Shown: in pieces, positions 24,135 to 33,601 of the stretch
How positions within the stretch are numbered: position 1 is the stretch's first letter
How the letters are laid out: every line of letters starts with the position of its first letter
Assembly (NCBI RefSeq): GCF_003628555.1
Contig: NZ_CP021731.1
Coordinates: 4,340,001-4,404,000 of the forward strand
Reading direction: 5' to 3'
DNA length: 64,000 bases
Source of the DNA: Azoarcus sp. DN11
GTDB taxonomy: Bacteria; Pseudomonadota; Gammaproteobacteria; Burkholderiales; Rhodocyclaceae
Notes under the pieces: generated by a model
The model's database searches: none
What the model was told of the DNA's origin: nothing
Seen by the model: only the letters and a program-made list of their open reading frames with translations
Position numbers and translations under genes: made by a program

Positions 24135-26285
24135 GTGGTCGAGAGATTCTTCGCCGCCCTCCTGCCGTCCATCGAGCACTTCCACCTGCTCGGCTACTGG
24201 CTGGCCTTTCTCTGCGCGCTGGCCGAGACCGCGCTCGGGGTCGGACTGCTGCTGCCCGGGTCCACCCTGCTGCTGTTGCTCGGCGCCTTGTCGGCCGGCG
24301 GTTATCTCGATTTCGGCGACCTGCTGTGGTTCTCCATCGCCGGCGCCGTCCTCGGCGACAACCTCAATTACTGGCTGGGACAGCGCTACGGCAACCAATG
24401 GGCGCGCGACGGCGTCTGGTTCCTCGCCCCGGATCATTTCGAACTGGCCCGGCGCTTCTTCGACCGGCACGGCGCAAAAAGCGTCTTTCTCGGGCGCTTC
24501 ATCCCGAGCGTGAAGGAGATCGTCCCCTTCATCGCCGGCACGGTCGGCATGCGCCGTCGCATCTTCCTGCTGTGGAATTTTCTCGGCGCAATCGGATGGG
24601 GCCTGCAGTGGGTCGGCGGCGGCTACCTCTTCGGACAATCGCTCGGCCTCGCGCAGACCTGGATGTCACGCGCCGGCATGGCGGTGGTGGCTGTCCTGGT
24701 CGCCTGGGCGCTGCTGTGGTTCCTGCAGCGCTTCGTCGTGCGCCAGGGCCGCGAAGTGGCGCGGGCAGCGATGTCGATCGGCCGCTCGATCGGCCGGGCG
24801 CTGGGCCGCAACCCCTACGTGCGCCGATGGGCGCGCCGGCATCCACGCACCGTCCGCTTCCTCGCCGCGCGTGCCGATCGCTCGCATTTCGGCGGACTGC
24901 CGCTGACCGTTCTCGCCCTGGCGTTCGCCTATGTGCTGGCGCTGTTTGCCGGCATCGTCGAGGACGTCGTCACGTCCGACGCCATCGTCGCGATCGACCA
25001 CGCCACCGCGCAACTGATCGCCGCCTTTCGCGCCCCTTCAGTCATTCCGCCCTTCGTGTGGATCTCCGGCCTGGGCGCACCCCCGCTCGTCGGCGCGCTG
25101 CTCGTCGTGGCGTCCCTGGCGCTCTGGCTCGTCCAGCGCTGGTTCGCGGCGGCCGGTCTGCTGGTCTCGACGCTGGGGGCGTCACTCGTCCTTACCCTGG
25201 GCAAACTGGCGTTCCAGCGGCCCAGGCCGGTCGAGGCCGTCATCCTCGAATCGTCCTACTCCTTCCCGAGCGGCCACGCCACCACGGCCGTCGCCTTCTA
25301 CGGCTTCCTCGGTTATCTGCTGATCCGGTCCGCCGCCCGCTGGAAGGTCCGCGTCCATCTCTTCTTCGCCACCGCCGGACTCGTGATCCTGATCGGCCTG
25401 AGCCGCATCGTGCTCGGCGTGCATTACCTCAGCGACGTCTGGGCGGGCTATCTGGTCGGCGCGCTGTGGCTGATCGCCGGCATCAGCCTGACCGAATGGC
25501 TCGGCGCGCGCGGGCAGATCGCGTGGGATGCGCCGAGCGAACCGCGCCGCAGGGCGATGGCATACGCGCTGGCCGCCGTGAGCGCCCTCGGGGCCATCGG
25601 CTATGCCGCCACCCGCACGCCGCCGGCCCGCGTTCCCCCGCCCGAACCGGCCGTCCAGATCGACCGGCCGCTCGCGGACATCCTCGCGGCGGGCAGGCTC
25701 TCCCGGACGCTGACCTTCCTCGGCGCCCCCGAGCAACCGCTGGGGTTCGCCATCGTTGCCCCGGACGAGCGCGCGCTGATCGCCCGCCCGCAGCGCGCAG
25801 GGTGGGTGGCGGCCGACCGCCCCGATCCCCGCAACATGCTGCGCCTCGCCCGGGAAGGCCTCGACTACACCACGACGCCGCTGGCGCCGGCGTTCTGGAA
25901 CGATCGCTTGAACGATCTCGCCTTCGCGCGACTGACCGCGGGCACGCAGGGCAAGGCGCTCGCGACCGTCCGGATCTGGCGCACCGCGCTCCGCATCGGC
26001 CGGGACCGCGTCTACGTCGGCGTGGCGCGGGAATACGTCGGCGTCCGCTGGGGCATCGTGCACACCGTATCGCCCGACGTGGACGCCGCGGCCGAACGCT
26101 TCATCGACTCCCTCGCACCGCCCGGACAACCGTCCACCGCCTGCCGCCAAGCCGTGGCCGAACCGACGACCGGCACGTACCTGATGGGCGATCGCTTCTT
26201 CACCCGCGGGCAGATGTGGCTCCTCGACCTCGCTGCGGCGCCGGACCTCGCCCGGTTGTGCGGGCCCGGCGGCACGGCGCGATGA
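24135..26285 (+). CDS. DedA-PAP2-LssY fusion membrane protein
   Basis: The 716-residue three-part protein starts at GTG. Residues about 1-215 are a DedA/SNARE-associated domain (LGVGLLLPGSTLLLLLGAL, FLGRFIPSVKEIVPFIAG). Residues about 255-465 are a PAP2 phosphatase with KLAFQRPRP, SFPSGHAT and SRIVLGVHYLSDV. Residues about 500-700 form an LssY-type soluble C-terminal domain. DedA proteins move undecaprenyl phosphate or phospholipids, and the PAP2 part would dephosphorylate a lipid diphosphate, so one polypeptide may couple hydrolysis and flipping. It overlaps dgkA (ATGA). LssY was first seen beside the Legionella type I secretion genes; its function is unproven. Confidence 0.85.
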   Translation: MVERFFAALLPSIEHFHLLGYWLAFLCALAETALGVGLLLPGSTLLLLLGALSAGGYLDFGDLLWFSIAGAVLGDNLNYWLGQRYGNQWARDGVWFLAPDHFELARRFFDRHGAKSVFLGRFIPSVKEIVPFIAGTVGMRRRIFLLWNFLGAIGWGLQWVGGGYLFGQSLGLAQTWMSRAGMAVVAVLVAWALLWFLQRFVVRQGREVARAAMSIGRSIGRALGRNPYVRRWARRHPRTVRFLAARADRSHFGGLPLTVLALAFAYVLALFAGIVEDVVTSDAIVAIDHATAQLIAAFRAPSVIPPFVWISGLGAPPLVGALLVVASLALWLVQRWFAAAGLLVSTLGASLVLTLGKLAFQRPRPVEAVILESSYSFPSGHATTAVAFYGFLGYLLIRSAARWKVRVHLFFATAGLVILIGLSRIVLGVHYLSDVWAGYLVGALWLIAGISLTEWLGARGQIAWDAPSEPRRRAMAYALAAVSALGAIGYAATRTPPARVPPPEPAVQIDRPLADILAAGRLSRTLTFLGAPEQPLGFAIVAPDERALIARPQRAGWVAADRPDPRNMLRLAREGLDYTTTPLAPAFWNDRLNDLAFARLTAGTQGKALATVRIWRTALRIGRDRVYVGVAREYVGVRWGIVHTVSPDVDAAAERFIDSLAPPGQPSTACRQAVAEPTTGTYLMGDRFFTRGQMWLLDLAAAPDLARLCGPGGTAR

Positions 26286-26638
26286 AGAACCAGCCCTTCC
26301 CGAAAAAGCTGCGCAACGCCTTCGCCGGCATCCGCGTCGCCTGGACCGCGGAACGCAACTTCCGCATCGAGGTGGTGCTCGCGCTCGTCACCCTCGGCGC
26401 GTTCGCCATCGTCCGCCCGGCCGCCCCGTGGTGGGCACTGATCGTCCTGTGCGTCGCGCTCGTGCTCGTCACGGAGTTGGCGAACTCGGCGATGGAAGCA
26501 CTCGCCGACCACCTCCATCCGGAAATCCATCCCATCATCGGCAAGGTCAAGGACATGCTCGCCGGTATGGTGCTGGTGATGAGCCTCGGCGCTGCGGCCG
26601 TGGCGGCGATCGCGCTGTATGCCACGCTCACGGCGTAG
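26282..26638 (+). CDS. dgkA: Diacylglycerol kinase
   Basis: The 118-residue product is a three-helix prokaryotic diacylglycerol kinase. It has the acidic surface helix AERNFRIEVVLAL, the catalytic ELANSAMEALADH (general-base Glu) and KVKDMLAGMVLVMS (with the conserved Lys-Asp). It phosphorylates diacylglycerol, recycling it from membrane-derived glucan synthesis. It is translationally coupled to the DedA-PAP2-LssY gene (ATGA) and closes the lipid cluster. Confidence 0.92.
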   Translation: MKNQPFPKKLRNAFAGIRVAWTAERNFRIEVVLALVTLGAFAIVRPAAPWWALIVLCVALVLVTELANSAMEALADHLHPEIHPIIGKVKDMLAGMVLVMSLGAAAVAAIALYATLTA

Positions 26639-27069
26639 CGGATCGGCTTTAGTTGGGAGGGGCGAAATATCGTGACTACAGGCGACGGGCGGGTTGTCGG
26701 CCGGAGCCGCCGTTGCCCTGATCGTCGGTGTGGGGCGGCAATGCAACGGTCACCTGCCGTTTAGGTGCTCGCGCATGTCGACCGTGTGATAGCTGGTCAA
26801 GTACTCCTCTGCCAAAGCAGACCTTGGGCGTCTTGCCTCGCACAGACATGTGCATTGCGTGTTGATCAGTGACCAATGGCAGTCAATGTCGGCTCCGCCG
26901 AATCGGCGCGACGCTCTAATAGGAGGAGGCCTTGGCATAAATCCGGGGGCATCTCAGTAGCCTGCGCTGAGTTGGCAAGGATGTGGATATACGGGAGGCT
27001 GGCGTATCATGCCGGCACATACCCGATTGGGATGCTAATACTGATAGCAACAGGCACAGCGAGGCGCGG
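26639..27069. other. Left flank of the kinase island
   Basis: 431 bp without a gene. The first part is GC-rich like dgkA. From about 26760 the composition drops, and a scrap resembling the C-terminus of an IS3-family transposase is visible on the minus strand. A short AT-rich stretch with TATACGGGAGG (26989-26999) precedes the kinase start and could carry its promoter; no clear -10/-35 pair was found. Confidence 0.45.
26814..26887 (-). mobile_element. Possible IS3-family transposase C-terminal remnant
   Basis: Read on the minus strand, 26814-26858 encodes MHMSVRGKTPKVCFG, close to the typical RPHMSLGGKTPDEVYF end of IS3-group OrfB. The residues just before it (WSLINTQ, like YNTQRPH) are in another frame, so the scrap is frameshifted. 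It is too short to be sure. Confidence 0.35.
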
Positions 27070-28173
27070 ATGTTGAACACCATAAACCCTGTTCTCAAAC
27101 TGGAAGGTCGTCAATTGGAAAACGACTGGAAGGTTGTTAAACGCTTGCCGATCCGTGGGGAGGTCGGCGCGGAAGGGAAGACTGGAGGAAATTTCTCCGT
27201 CGGCTACATCGTCGAGAAGGCAGGTAAGCAAGCCTTCATGAAGGTGTTCGACATCGCCAACGCCTTCGCCGCGCCCCCGGAACAGATTGCCTTCCAACTG
27301 CAGCGCATCAGTACTGCCTATTTACATGAAAAGGACCTCCTCGAGCTGTGCCGCTCTGCCAAACTAGACCGCATCGTTCAAGTATTAGGTAGTGGCACCA
27401 TTGCTGACGGTCCCCACCCTCCCCTTTTCTACTTGATTTTTGAGCAAGCGGACCGCGATATTCGTGCGGCCCTTGGCGTCTTGGGCACCATCCATGATGC
27501 TTGGAAGTTCAAGCACCTCCACCAGGTCGCCGTCGGCCTGTCCCAACTCCACAGGCACAAAGTCGCTCACCAGGACCTGAAACCCTCCAATGTCCTGCTT
27601 TTCGAGCAAGCCAACGAGGGGGCCAAGATTGCGGATCTGGGGCGCGCCTCCCGGGTCGGAAAAGAAGCGGAACACGACGCCTTCATGATCGCTGGCGACC
27701 CTACCTATGCGCCCCCGGAGCAGATGTACGGCTTTAGAGCTCCAGACTGGGTTGATCGGAGAGAAGCCTGCGATCTCTATCAACTGGGGGCCTTAATGTG
27801 CTTTCTGTTCTCGGGGATGTCCCCTACCGTCGGAATGCTCAGCATCCTGGGACGAGGCATGCTTCCGATGCCGTTCGGCCCCTGGCAGGGTGGGTACTCG
27901 GATGCAGCGCCATTTCTAACGGCAGCTTTCACGAAGTTTATGGCAGAACTGAGGCCTCAGTTGCCCGAATGGTGCCGCCAGGAGCTATTTGAATTGATCC
28001 AGAACGCTTGCCACCCTGACCTGTCCAAAAGGGGAGATCCGGCCGCTCGCAAGATGGTTGGCCGGCCGGTCGGGATAGACCGTTACATTTCCCGCCTGCA
28101 GCTGCTGGCCAAGAAGGGAGAAATCCAAGCACGCTTGGCAAACAAAGATAATGCCACGGGGAATGCTGCGTGA
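27070..28173 (+). CDS. Serine/threonine protein kinase-domain protein
   Basis: The 367-residue product has a eukaryotic-like kinase fold. It has a glycine-rich loop (about 36-46), Lys58 in QAFMKVF (ATP Lys), catalytic loop AHQDLKPSNVLLF with HQD at 167-169 in place of HRD plus Lys171 and Asn174, DLG at 189-191 in place of DFG, and APPEQ at 214-218. It has no membrane helix, so it is cytoplasmic. All catalytic residues are kept, so it is probably active. The HQD form lacks the activation-loop-sensing Arg, suggesting constitutive activity. I start it at the ATG at 27070 with GAGG upstream. The next gene overlaps its stop (GTGA). Base composition is visibly less GC-rich than the flanks. The role is unknown; kinase plus helper pairs occur in signalling and in phage-defence islands. 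Confidence 0.82.
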   Translation: MLNTINPVLKLEGRQLENDWKVVKRLPIRGEVGAEGKTGGNFSVGYIVEKAGKQAFMKVFDIANAFAAPPEQIAFQLQRISTAYLHEKDLLELCRSAKLDRIVQVLGSGTIADGPHPPLFYLIFEQADRDIRAALGVLGTIHDAWKFKHLHQVAVGLSQLHRHKVAHQDLKPSNVLLFEQANEGAKIADLGRASRVGKEAEHDAFMIAGDPTYAPPEQMYGFRAPDWVDRREACDLYQLGALMCFLFSGMSPTVGMLSILGRGMLPMPFGPWQGGYSDAAPFLTAAFTKFMAELRPQLPEWCRQELFELIQNACHPDLSKRGDPAARKMVGRPVGIDRYISRLQLLAKKGEIQARLANKDNATGNAA

Positions 28174-29837
28174 AATCCGCTGTAGATTCATTTGATCGCA
28201 ACATTGTCCCTCGTTGGCGAGATTCAGCCCATACGGTCGGCTCGCCGGACTTGCTGCCTCTCCGTGCCCGTAAAGGTGTCACGAACTGGGAGAGCGGCAT
28301 TGAACGGAAAGCCTCAACGCTTGCGGAGCAGCAAAGCATCGGCGTTGCCGCCGATCTGGCGAATGCAGCAATTTTGGAAGGGCGTAAGGATTTACTGGCT
28401 GTTGCAGCCAAGACGCTGCTGGCCGCTGGGGCCGGCAGCCCCCAATATTTGGCTGACCAGATCAGAAAGCAGCTGGAGCACCCGATAGGGGAGCAGGAAG
28501 GGATCGGTACTGGGCACGATGCGCCGCGACGAGAAGAGATGGCTCAACTACGGCGGCAACTCCTTGTGGAACCTCGGAACCCTGTAGTGCTCATGGACCT
28601 CGCCAGGCTACAGGCGACTTCTGGCCACCGGGAGAAGGCGGAGAGACTCGCATGGCAGGCCTTGGCGTTGGCCCCGAACAACCGCTGGCTGCTGCGGTCT
28701 ACTTCCAAGCTGCTCACGGCTCATGGAAAACCGGACGAGGCTCATCGCCTGCTTATCCGGTCCGGAGCCACCATGTCCGATCCGTGGCTGATTTCTGCCG
28801 AACTGGCCACCGCCCAGGCGTCGGAGCGGTCACCGAAATTCTGGCGCCAAGCCCAGTCCTTCCTTGAAGCAAAGGCCTTCGCTCCGATTCACCTGTCCGA
28901 GTTGGCTAGCGCCGTCGGTACCATCGATGTGCAGGACGGAAAGCTAAAAAAAGCGAAAGAGCGTTTCCATCAGTCCTTGAAAGACCCTACAGAGAACGCT
29001 CTAGCCCAAATGAAATGGGCTGAGGGGAAGATCCGGAACGGATTCCACCTGGAAGAGCTGATTTCCAATAATCGCTTGGCCTACGAGGCAGCTTTCCGAA
29101 CAGCTTACACAGAGCGTGATATGGAAAAAGCCTTGCAGTTGGCCCAGGAATGGATGGCCGACGAACCGTTCGCACCGGAGCCAGTGGCCAATGTCACCTA
29201 TGTAGCGTCCTTGCTTGACGACTATGAGACGGCCATACGCTCCACCGAGCGGGAATTGCGGTTAGCGGCCGCAAGGGAAATTTGCATACTGAACAACCGT
29301 GTTTACGCCCTAATGAGCGGAGGAAAGGCATTTACCGACGAGCAAGCTGGTGCCGAATTGACCGACTGGGTCAGCAACATTACGCGTGATCTCAGGGAAA
29401 GCCGGATCCAAGATGTTGGCGACCAAGTGCATGCCTTGGCCAACCTGGGGCTCCTGTTCTATCGTGCTGGCGAGGTGGAGTTGGGGCGGAAATTTTACGA
29501 CCAGGCTGTAGATCTGACGAAGACCACCAAGGCACGGCACACGGAGGGCGCCGTGCTGACTTACCACGCCCGGGAAGCGATTCTTTCCAGGGCGCCATGG
29601 GCTTCTGAGATTATGGAGCGGGCGAAGAAATCGGTTACGGCCGGCGCCCTACCTGGACCGGCGTTCTATTACGCTAAGGTAGAGGCTTTATCCAAGGCCC
29701 CGCATAAGGCACCAGAAATACTGTCCCGCGCAAGCGCCGTTGATTTCCGGATCAACTTGCCCAAAGTGCTACCCAAGTACCGCGTGGAAAAAACGGAAAA
29801 TGGCTTGATCTTGTGGGTGCCGAAGAAGAGTGGGTAG
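28170..29837 (+). CDS. TPR-repeat protein coupled to the kinase
   Basis: The 555-residue protein starts at GTG and overlaps the kinase stop by 4 bp, so the two are made together. It is helical, with tetratricopeptide-like units. Clear ones are at about 130-200 (PVVLMDLARLQATSGHREKA, AWQALALAPNNRWLL), 320-370 and 425-455 (ANLGLLFYRAGEVELGRKFY). No signal peptide, membrane helix or catalytic motif is seen. The N-terminal 60 residues and the C-terminal 30 (ending RVEKTENGLILWVP) are not repeats. It is probably a scaffold or substrate of the kinase. I recognise no named family. It shares the low-GC composition of the kinase gene, pointing to joint acquisition. Confidence 0.78.
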   Translation: MKSAVDSFDRNIVPRWRDSAHTVGSPDLLPLRARKGVTNWESGIERKASTLAEQQSIGVAADLANAAILEGRKDLLAVAAKTLLAAGAGSPQYLADQIRKQLEHPIGEQEGIGTGHDAPRREEMAQLRRQLLVEPRNPVVLMDLARLQATSGHREKAERLAWQALALAPNNRWLLRSTSKLLTAHGKPDEAHRLLIRSGATMSDPWLISAELATAQASERSPKFWRQAQSFLEAKAFAPIHLSELASAVGTIDVQDGKLKKAKERFHQSLKDPTENALAQMKWAEGKIRNGFHLEELISNNRLAYEAAFRTAYTERDMEKALQLAQEWMADEPFAPEPVANVTYVASLLDDYETAIRSTERELRLAAAREICILNNRVYALMSGGKAFTDEQAGAELTDWVSNITRDLRESRIQDVGDQVHALANLGLLFYRAGEVELGRKFYDQAVDLTKTTKARHTEGAVLTYHAREAILSRAPWASEIMERAKKSVTAGALPGPAFYYAKVEALSKAPHKAPEILSRASAVDFRINLPKVLPKYRVEKTENGLILWVPKKSG

Positions 29838-30075
29838 TACACACGTCGATCCGGAATCTGTCATTGGATCACATGAGGTTAATCTCTCTTCAGGGGCAGC
29901 AGTACGCGCTCACCAAATTGATAAGCCTCCGTGCATCAATCACCTCGCAAAATTGAACGGCAGGTAGGCAGCAGGTTGCTGACTGTTTAAGAACACTTGG
30001 CGATAGGCTGGTCTGGCCGAGAAGCCGGCGGAGACCTGCGACAGCCGATCACCCCGCCCTCTGACTCAGAAGTGA

Positions 30076-30100
30076 AAACGCCCGGACCAGCCGGGCGTTT
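30076..30100. terminator. Rho-independent terminator
   Basis: A perfect 10-bp stem AAACGCCCGG / CCGGGCGTTT encloses a 5-base loop. On the minus strand it is followed by TTTT, suiting glmS; on the plus strand it could end the kinase-TPR transcript. Confidence 0.75.
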
Positions 30101-30112
30101 GCATAAGACAAT

Positions 30113-30172
30113 CCAGTTTTCGACTCTATTGCCCAGTTTTCGACTTTAATGACGAGTTTTCGACTTTAATTG
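30113..30172. repeat. Three 20-bp tandem repeats, possible transposon end
   Basis: Three units start at 30113, 30133 and 30153, each with the core AGTTTTCGACT (30115-30125, 30135-30145, 30155-30165) at exactly 20-bp spacing. On the minus strand they follow TGTCCCTGACA (starting at 30181), which begins 24-26 bp past the glmS stop. Arrays of about 20-bp sites behind a TGT terminus are typical of Tn7-like ends (TnsB sites) and similar to IS21-family ends. The opposite end was not found. Confidence 0.6.
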
Positions 30173-30204
30173 TCAGGGACAGCAGACAAAAGCCGAGATC
30201 TTCC

Positions 30205-32031
30205 TCACTCCACCGTCACCGATTTCGCCAGGTTCCGCGGCTTATCGACGTCAGTCCCCTTCACCAGCGCCGCATGGTACGACAGCAGCTGCAGCGGCAC
30301 GACGTGCAGCACCGGCGACAGCATGCCGTAGTGCTCGGGCATGTGCAGGATGTGCACGCCCTCGGACTCGTGGATCTCGCTGCCGGCGTCGGCGAAGACG
30401 TACAGCTCGCCGCCGCGCGCGCGCACTTCCTGCAGGTTGGACTTGAGCTTTTCCAGCAGCTCGTCCGCCGGCGCGACCGCAATGACCGGCATGTCCTTGT
30501 CGACGAGTGCGAGCGGGCCGTGCTTGAGTTCGCCGGCGGCGTAGGCCTCGGCGTGGATGTAGGAGATCTCCTTGAGCTTCAGCGACCCTTCCATCGCGAT
30601 CGGCCAGTGCTGGCCTCGGCCGAGGAAGAGCGCATGCTGCTTGCCGGCGAAGCCTTGTGCCCAGCGTTCGATCTCGGGCTCGAGTTCGAGCACCTTCTGC
30701 ACCGCGACCGGCAGGTGGCGCAACACCCCGAGATAGCGCGCCTCCTCGGCTTCCGGCAGGTGTCCGCCGAGCTTGGCGAGCGACAGTGTCAGCAGCGCCA
30801 GCGCGGCGAGCTGGGTCGTGAAGGCCTTGGTCGAAGCCACGCCGATCTCGGGGCCCGCGCGCGTGATGAAGCGCAGCGCAGCCTCGCGCACGATGGCCGA
30901 CTCGGGCACGTTGCAGATCGCCAAGGTCCGCTGCATGCCCTGCACCTTCGCGTACTTGAGCGCGGCGAGCGTGTCGGCGGTTTCGCCCGACTGCGAGATC
31001 GCGACCACCAGCGTACCCGGGTGCGCGACCGATTCGCGGTAGCGGTATTCGCTCGCGATCTCGACACTGCACGGCAGCTTCGCGATCGCCTCGATCCAGT
31101 AGCGCGCGACGAGCCCCGCGTGGTAGCTCGTGCCGCAGGCGAGCACCAGCACGCGCTCGACCCCGCCCAGCAGCTCCGGCGCGCGCGTCCCGAAGAGCTG
31201 CGGCGTCACCGAACCGCCGCCGGCGATGATCTCCAGCGTATTGGCGAGCGCCTGCGGCTGCTCGAAGATTTCCTTCTGCATGTAATGCCGGTACTGGCCC
31301 AGCTCGACCGCATCGGCCGACAGGCTCGACACGTGCACCGCACGCTCGACCGGCGTGCCGTCCGCCCGCGCGATGCGGTAGCCGTCGAGGCGCAGCTCGG
31401 CGACGTCGCCGTCCTCGAGGTAGATCACCTTGCGCGTGACCTGCAGCAGCGCCGCGGTGTCGGAGGCCGCGTACATGCCGTCCTCGCCCACGCCCAGCAG
31501 CAGCGGTGCGCCGTGGCGTGACACGATCACGCGCGCGGTGTCGGATTCGCACACCACGCCGATCGCGTAGGCACCGGCGAGTTCGTTGGTCGCGAGGCGC
31601 ACTGCCTCGAAGAGATCCGGCTGCGTCGCGAGCTTGCTGTGGATCAGGTGGGCGATCGCCTCGGTGTCGGTCTCGGAGGCGAACTCGTAGCCCTGGGCCA
31701 TGAGCCGCCGCTTGATCGCCTCGAAGTTCTCGATGATGCCGTTATGCACCACGGCGAGGCCTTCCGAGACGTGCGGATGGGCGTTGCGCTCGGACGGCAC
31801 GCCGTGCGTCGCCCAGCGCGTGTGGGCGATGCCGATGCCGGCGTCGAGCTTCTTCTCCTCGGCCCGCGCGGCGAGTTCGGCGACGCGGCCGGCCGCGCGC
31901 ACGCGCTGCAGCCCGCCGTTGAGCACCGCCAGGCCGGCGGAGTCGTAGCCGCGGTATTCGAGCTTGCGCAGGCCTTCGAGGAGGACGGGGACGACGTTCT
32001 TCGTCGCGATGGCAGTGACGATGCCGCACAT
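30205..32031 (-). CDS. glmS: Glutamine--fructose-6-phosphate aminotransferase (isomerizing)
   Basis: The 608-residue product makes glucosamine 6-phosphate from fructose 6-phosphate and glutamine, the first step to UDP-GlcNAc. The N-terminal glutaminase begins MCGIV with Cys2 as nucleophile. Two SIS domains follow ([52 protein letters not shown]), and the protein ends [11 protein letters not shown] as in most GlmS. It lies 16 bp behind glmU on the same strand, forming a UDP-GlcNAc operon. Its conserved 3' end is the classic Tn7 attachment target, and the island lies just beyond it. Confidence 0.97.
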   Translation of the reverse strand: MCGIVTAIATKNVVPVLLEGLRKLEYRGYDSAGLAVLNGGLQRVRAAGRVAELAARAEEKKLDAGIGIAHTRWATHGVPSERNAHPHVSEGLAVVHNGIIENFEAIKRRLMAQGYEFASETDTEAIAHLIHSKLATQPDLFEAVRLATNELAGAYAIGVVCESDTARVIVSRHGAPLLLGVGEDGMYAASDTAALLQVTRKVIYLEDGDVAELRLDGYRIARADGTPVERAVHVSSLSADAVELGQYRHYMQKEIFEQPQALANTLEIIAGGGSVTPQLFGTRAPELLGGVERVLVLACGTSYHAGLVARYWIEAIAKLPCSVEIASEYRYRESVAHPGTLVVAISQSGETADTLAALKYAKVQGMQRTLAICNVPESAIVREAALRFITRAGPEIGVASTKAFTTQLAALALLTLSLAKLGGHLPEAEEARYLGVLRHLPVAVQKVLELEPEIERWAQGFAGKQHALFLGRGQHWPIAMEGSLKLKEISYIHAEAYAAGELKHGPLALVDKDMPVIAVAPADELLEKLKSNLQEVRARGGELYVFADAGSEIHESEGVHILHMPEHYGMLSPVLHVVPLQLLSYHAALVKGTDVDKPRNLAKSVTVE

Positions 32032-32047
32032 GATGCTTTTCTCCGAT

Positions 32048-33406
32048 TTACTTCTGCTTCACCGGCCGCTTCCAGCCGGCGATGGTGATCTGCCTGGCCC
32101 GCGACACGGTGAGCTGCTCCGGCGGGGCGTCCTTGGTGAGGGTGGTACCCGCACCCAGCGTCGCCCCGCGGCCGATGCGCACCGGCGCGACGAGCTGGGT
32201 GTCCGAGCCGATGAACACGTCGTCCTCGATGATGGTGCGGAACTTGTTCGCGCCGTCGTAGTTGCAGGTGATCGTGCCGGCGCCGATGTTCACGCGCTGG
32301 CCCACATCCGCGTCGCCGACGTAGGCGAGGTGGTTGGCCTTCGAGTGGTCGGCGATCGCGCTGTTCTTGACCTCGACGAAATTGCCCAGATGCACGTCAT
32401 CGCCCAGCGTCGTGCCGGGACGCGTGCGCGCATACGGGCCGATCACGCAGTCGCGGCCGGTGACCGTGTCCTCGACGTGCGAGAACGGTGCGATGCGGGT
32501 GCCGGCGCCGATGCGGGCGTTGCGGATCACGCAGTGGGCGCCGATCCGCACGTCGTCGCCGAGTTCGACACGCCCCTCGAACACGCAGCCGACGTCGATC
32601 TCGACATCGCGCCCGCACTCGAGCTCGCCGCGCACGTCGATGCGCGCCGGGTCGAGTACCGTGGCGCCCGCTTCCATCAGGCGCTGGGCGATGTTGCGCT
32701 GATGGATGCGTTCGAGTTCGGCGAGCTGCGGCTTGCTGTTCACGCCCAGCGTCTCCCACACCGCATCCGGCTGCACCGTGACGATCTCGACGCCCTCGGC
32801 GACCGCCAACCCGATGATGTCGGTGAGGTAGTACTCGCCCTGGGCGTTGTCGTTGCCGATGCGCCCCAGCCAGTCGCGCAGGCGCGTCACCGGCGCGACG
32901 AGGATGCCGGTATTGACTTCGCGCACGCGGCGCTGCTCGGCGCTCGCATCCTTCTCCTCGACGATGCGCGTGACCTTGCCCTGGTCGTCGCGCAGGATGC
33001 GGCCGTAGCCGGTCGGGTCGGCGAGCTCCACGGTCAGCAGCGCGAGCTTGCCGGCGCCCGCCGCCGTCTGCAGGCGGCGCAGCGTCGGCGCGCCGATCAG
33101 CGGCACGTCGCCGTACAGCACCAGCGCCATCTCGCCGTCGCTGAGCTCCGGCAGCGCCTGCTGCACGGCATGCCCCGTGCCCAGCTGCGGCTCCTGCCGC
33201 GCCCAGCGCAGCCCCGCATCCTGCAGCCGCTCGCGCACCACTTCGCCGCCGTGGCCATACACCACGCAGATGCATGACGCATCCAGTGCCCTCGCCGCAG
33301 CGATCACGTGCGCCAGCATCGGGCGCCCGGCAATCGGCTGCAGCACCTTCGGCAATACCGAACGCATACGCTTGCCCTGCCCGGCGGCGAGAATCACGAC
33401 TTCCAT
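32048..33406 (-). CDS. glmU: Bifunctional UDP-N-acetylglucosamine pyrophosphorylase / glucosamine-1-phosphate acetyltransferase
   Basis: The 452-residue product has an N-terminal nucleotidyltransferase ([20 protein letters not shown], residues about 3-22) and a C-terminal left-handed beta helix acetyltransferase of hexapeptide repeats. The latter includes [20 protein letters not shown] and a closing Arg/Lys-rich tail. It converts glucosamine 1-phosphate to UDP-GlcNAc. The ATG at 33406 with GGGG upstream is preferred to the GTG two codons earlier. It is the first gene of the glmU-glmS operon. Confidence 0.96.
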   Translation of the reverse strand: MEVVILAAGQGKRMRSVLPKVLQPIAGRPMLAHVIAAARALDASCICVVYGHGGEVVRERLQDAGLRWARQEPQLGTGHAVQQALPELSDGEMALVLYGDVPLIGAPTLRRLQTAAGAGKLALLTVELADPTGYGRILRDDQGKVTRIVEEKDASAEQRRVREVNTGILVAPVTRLRDWLGRIGNDNAQGEYYLTDIIGLAVAEGVEIVTVQPDAVWETLGVNSKPQLAELERIHQRNIAQRLMEAGATVLDPARIDVRGELECGRDVEIDVGCVFEGRVELGDDVRIGAHCVIRNARIGAGTRIAPFSHVEDTVTGRDCVIGPYARTRPGTTLGDDVHLGNFVEVKNSAIADHSKANHLAYVGDADVGQRVNIGAGTITCNYDGANKFRTIIEDDVFIGSDTQLVAPVRIGRGATLGAGTTLTKDAPPEQLTVSRARQITIAGWKRPVKQK

Positions 33407-33601
33407 GAACACCCCGTTCTGATCCAGACCGGCGCCGATTTTAGCATGTGCGCGCCACCACCTCCGCCCGGCCCCGGAAACGCTGTCGCGCGGATCGGAC
33501 AGAAATGCCGCAGCGCAAACCTGTTTTTACAACATGTCCGCCAACGCTCTGATAACACGACTAAAATGCGGATCCTGCACTGCAACCGGAATACACCAAT
33601 C

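Larger units (their letters stand above)
29838..30204. other. Right flank of the island, downstream of glmS
   Basis: 367 bp without a gene. It holds a terminator hairpin (30076-30100), three 20-bp tandem repeats (30113-30172) and the segment just past the glmS stop where Tn7 elements insert. The part 29838-30070 has no recognisable feature; a short minus-strand frame near 29890-29960 is not convincing. Confidence 0.5.

Noticed and set aside
29890..29960. Short minus-strand frame resembling a protein C-terminus
   Set aside because: About 23 codons with no start, partner or recognisable match.
29980..30065. Possible tRNA or small RNA in the GC-rich stretch before the terminator
   Set aside because: No cloverleaf, no TTC loop and no anticodon arm could be drawn.
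30113..30172. Repeats considered as a CRISPR array
   Set aside because: Only three units, 20 bp apart with no unique spacers between them, and no cas gene nearby; they are tandem repeats.
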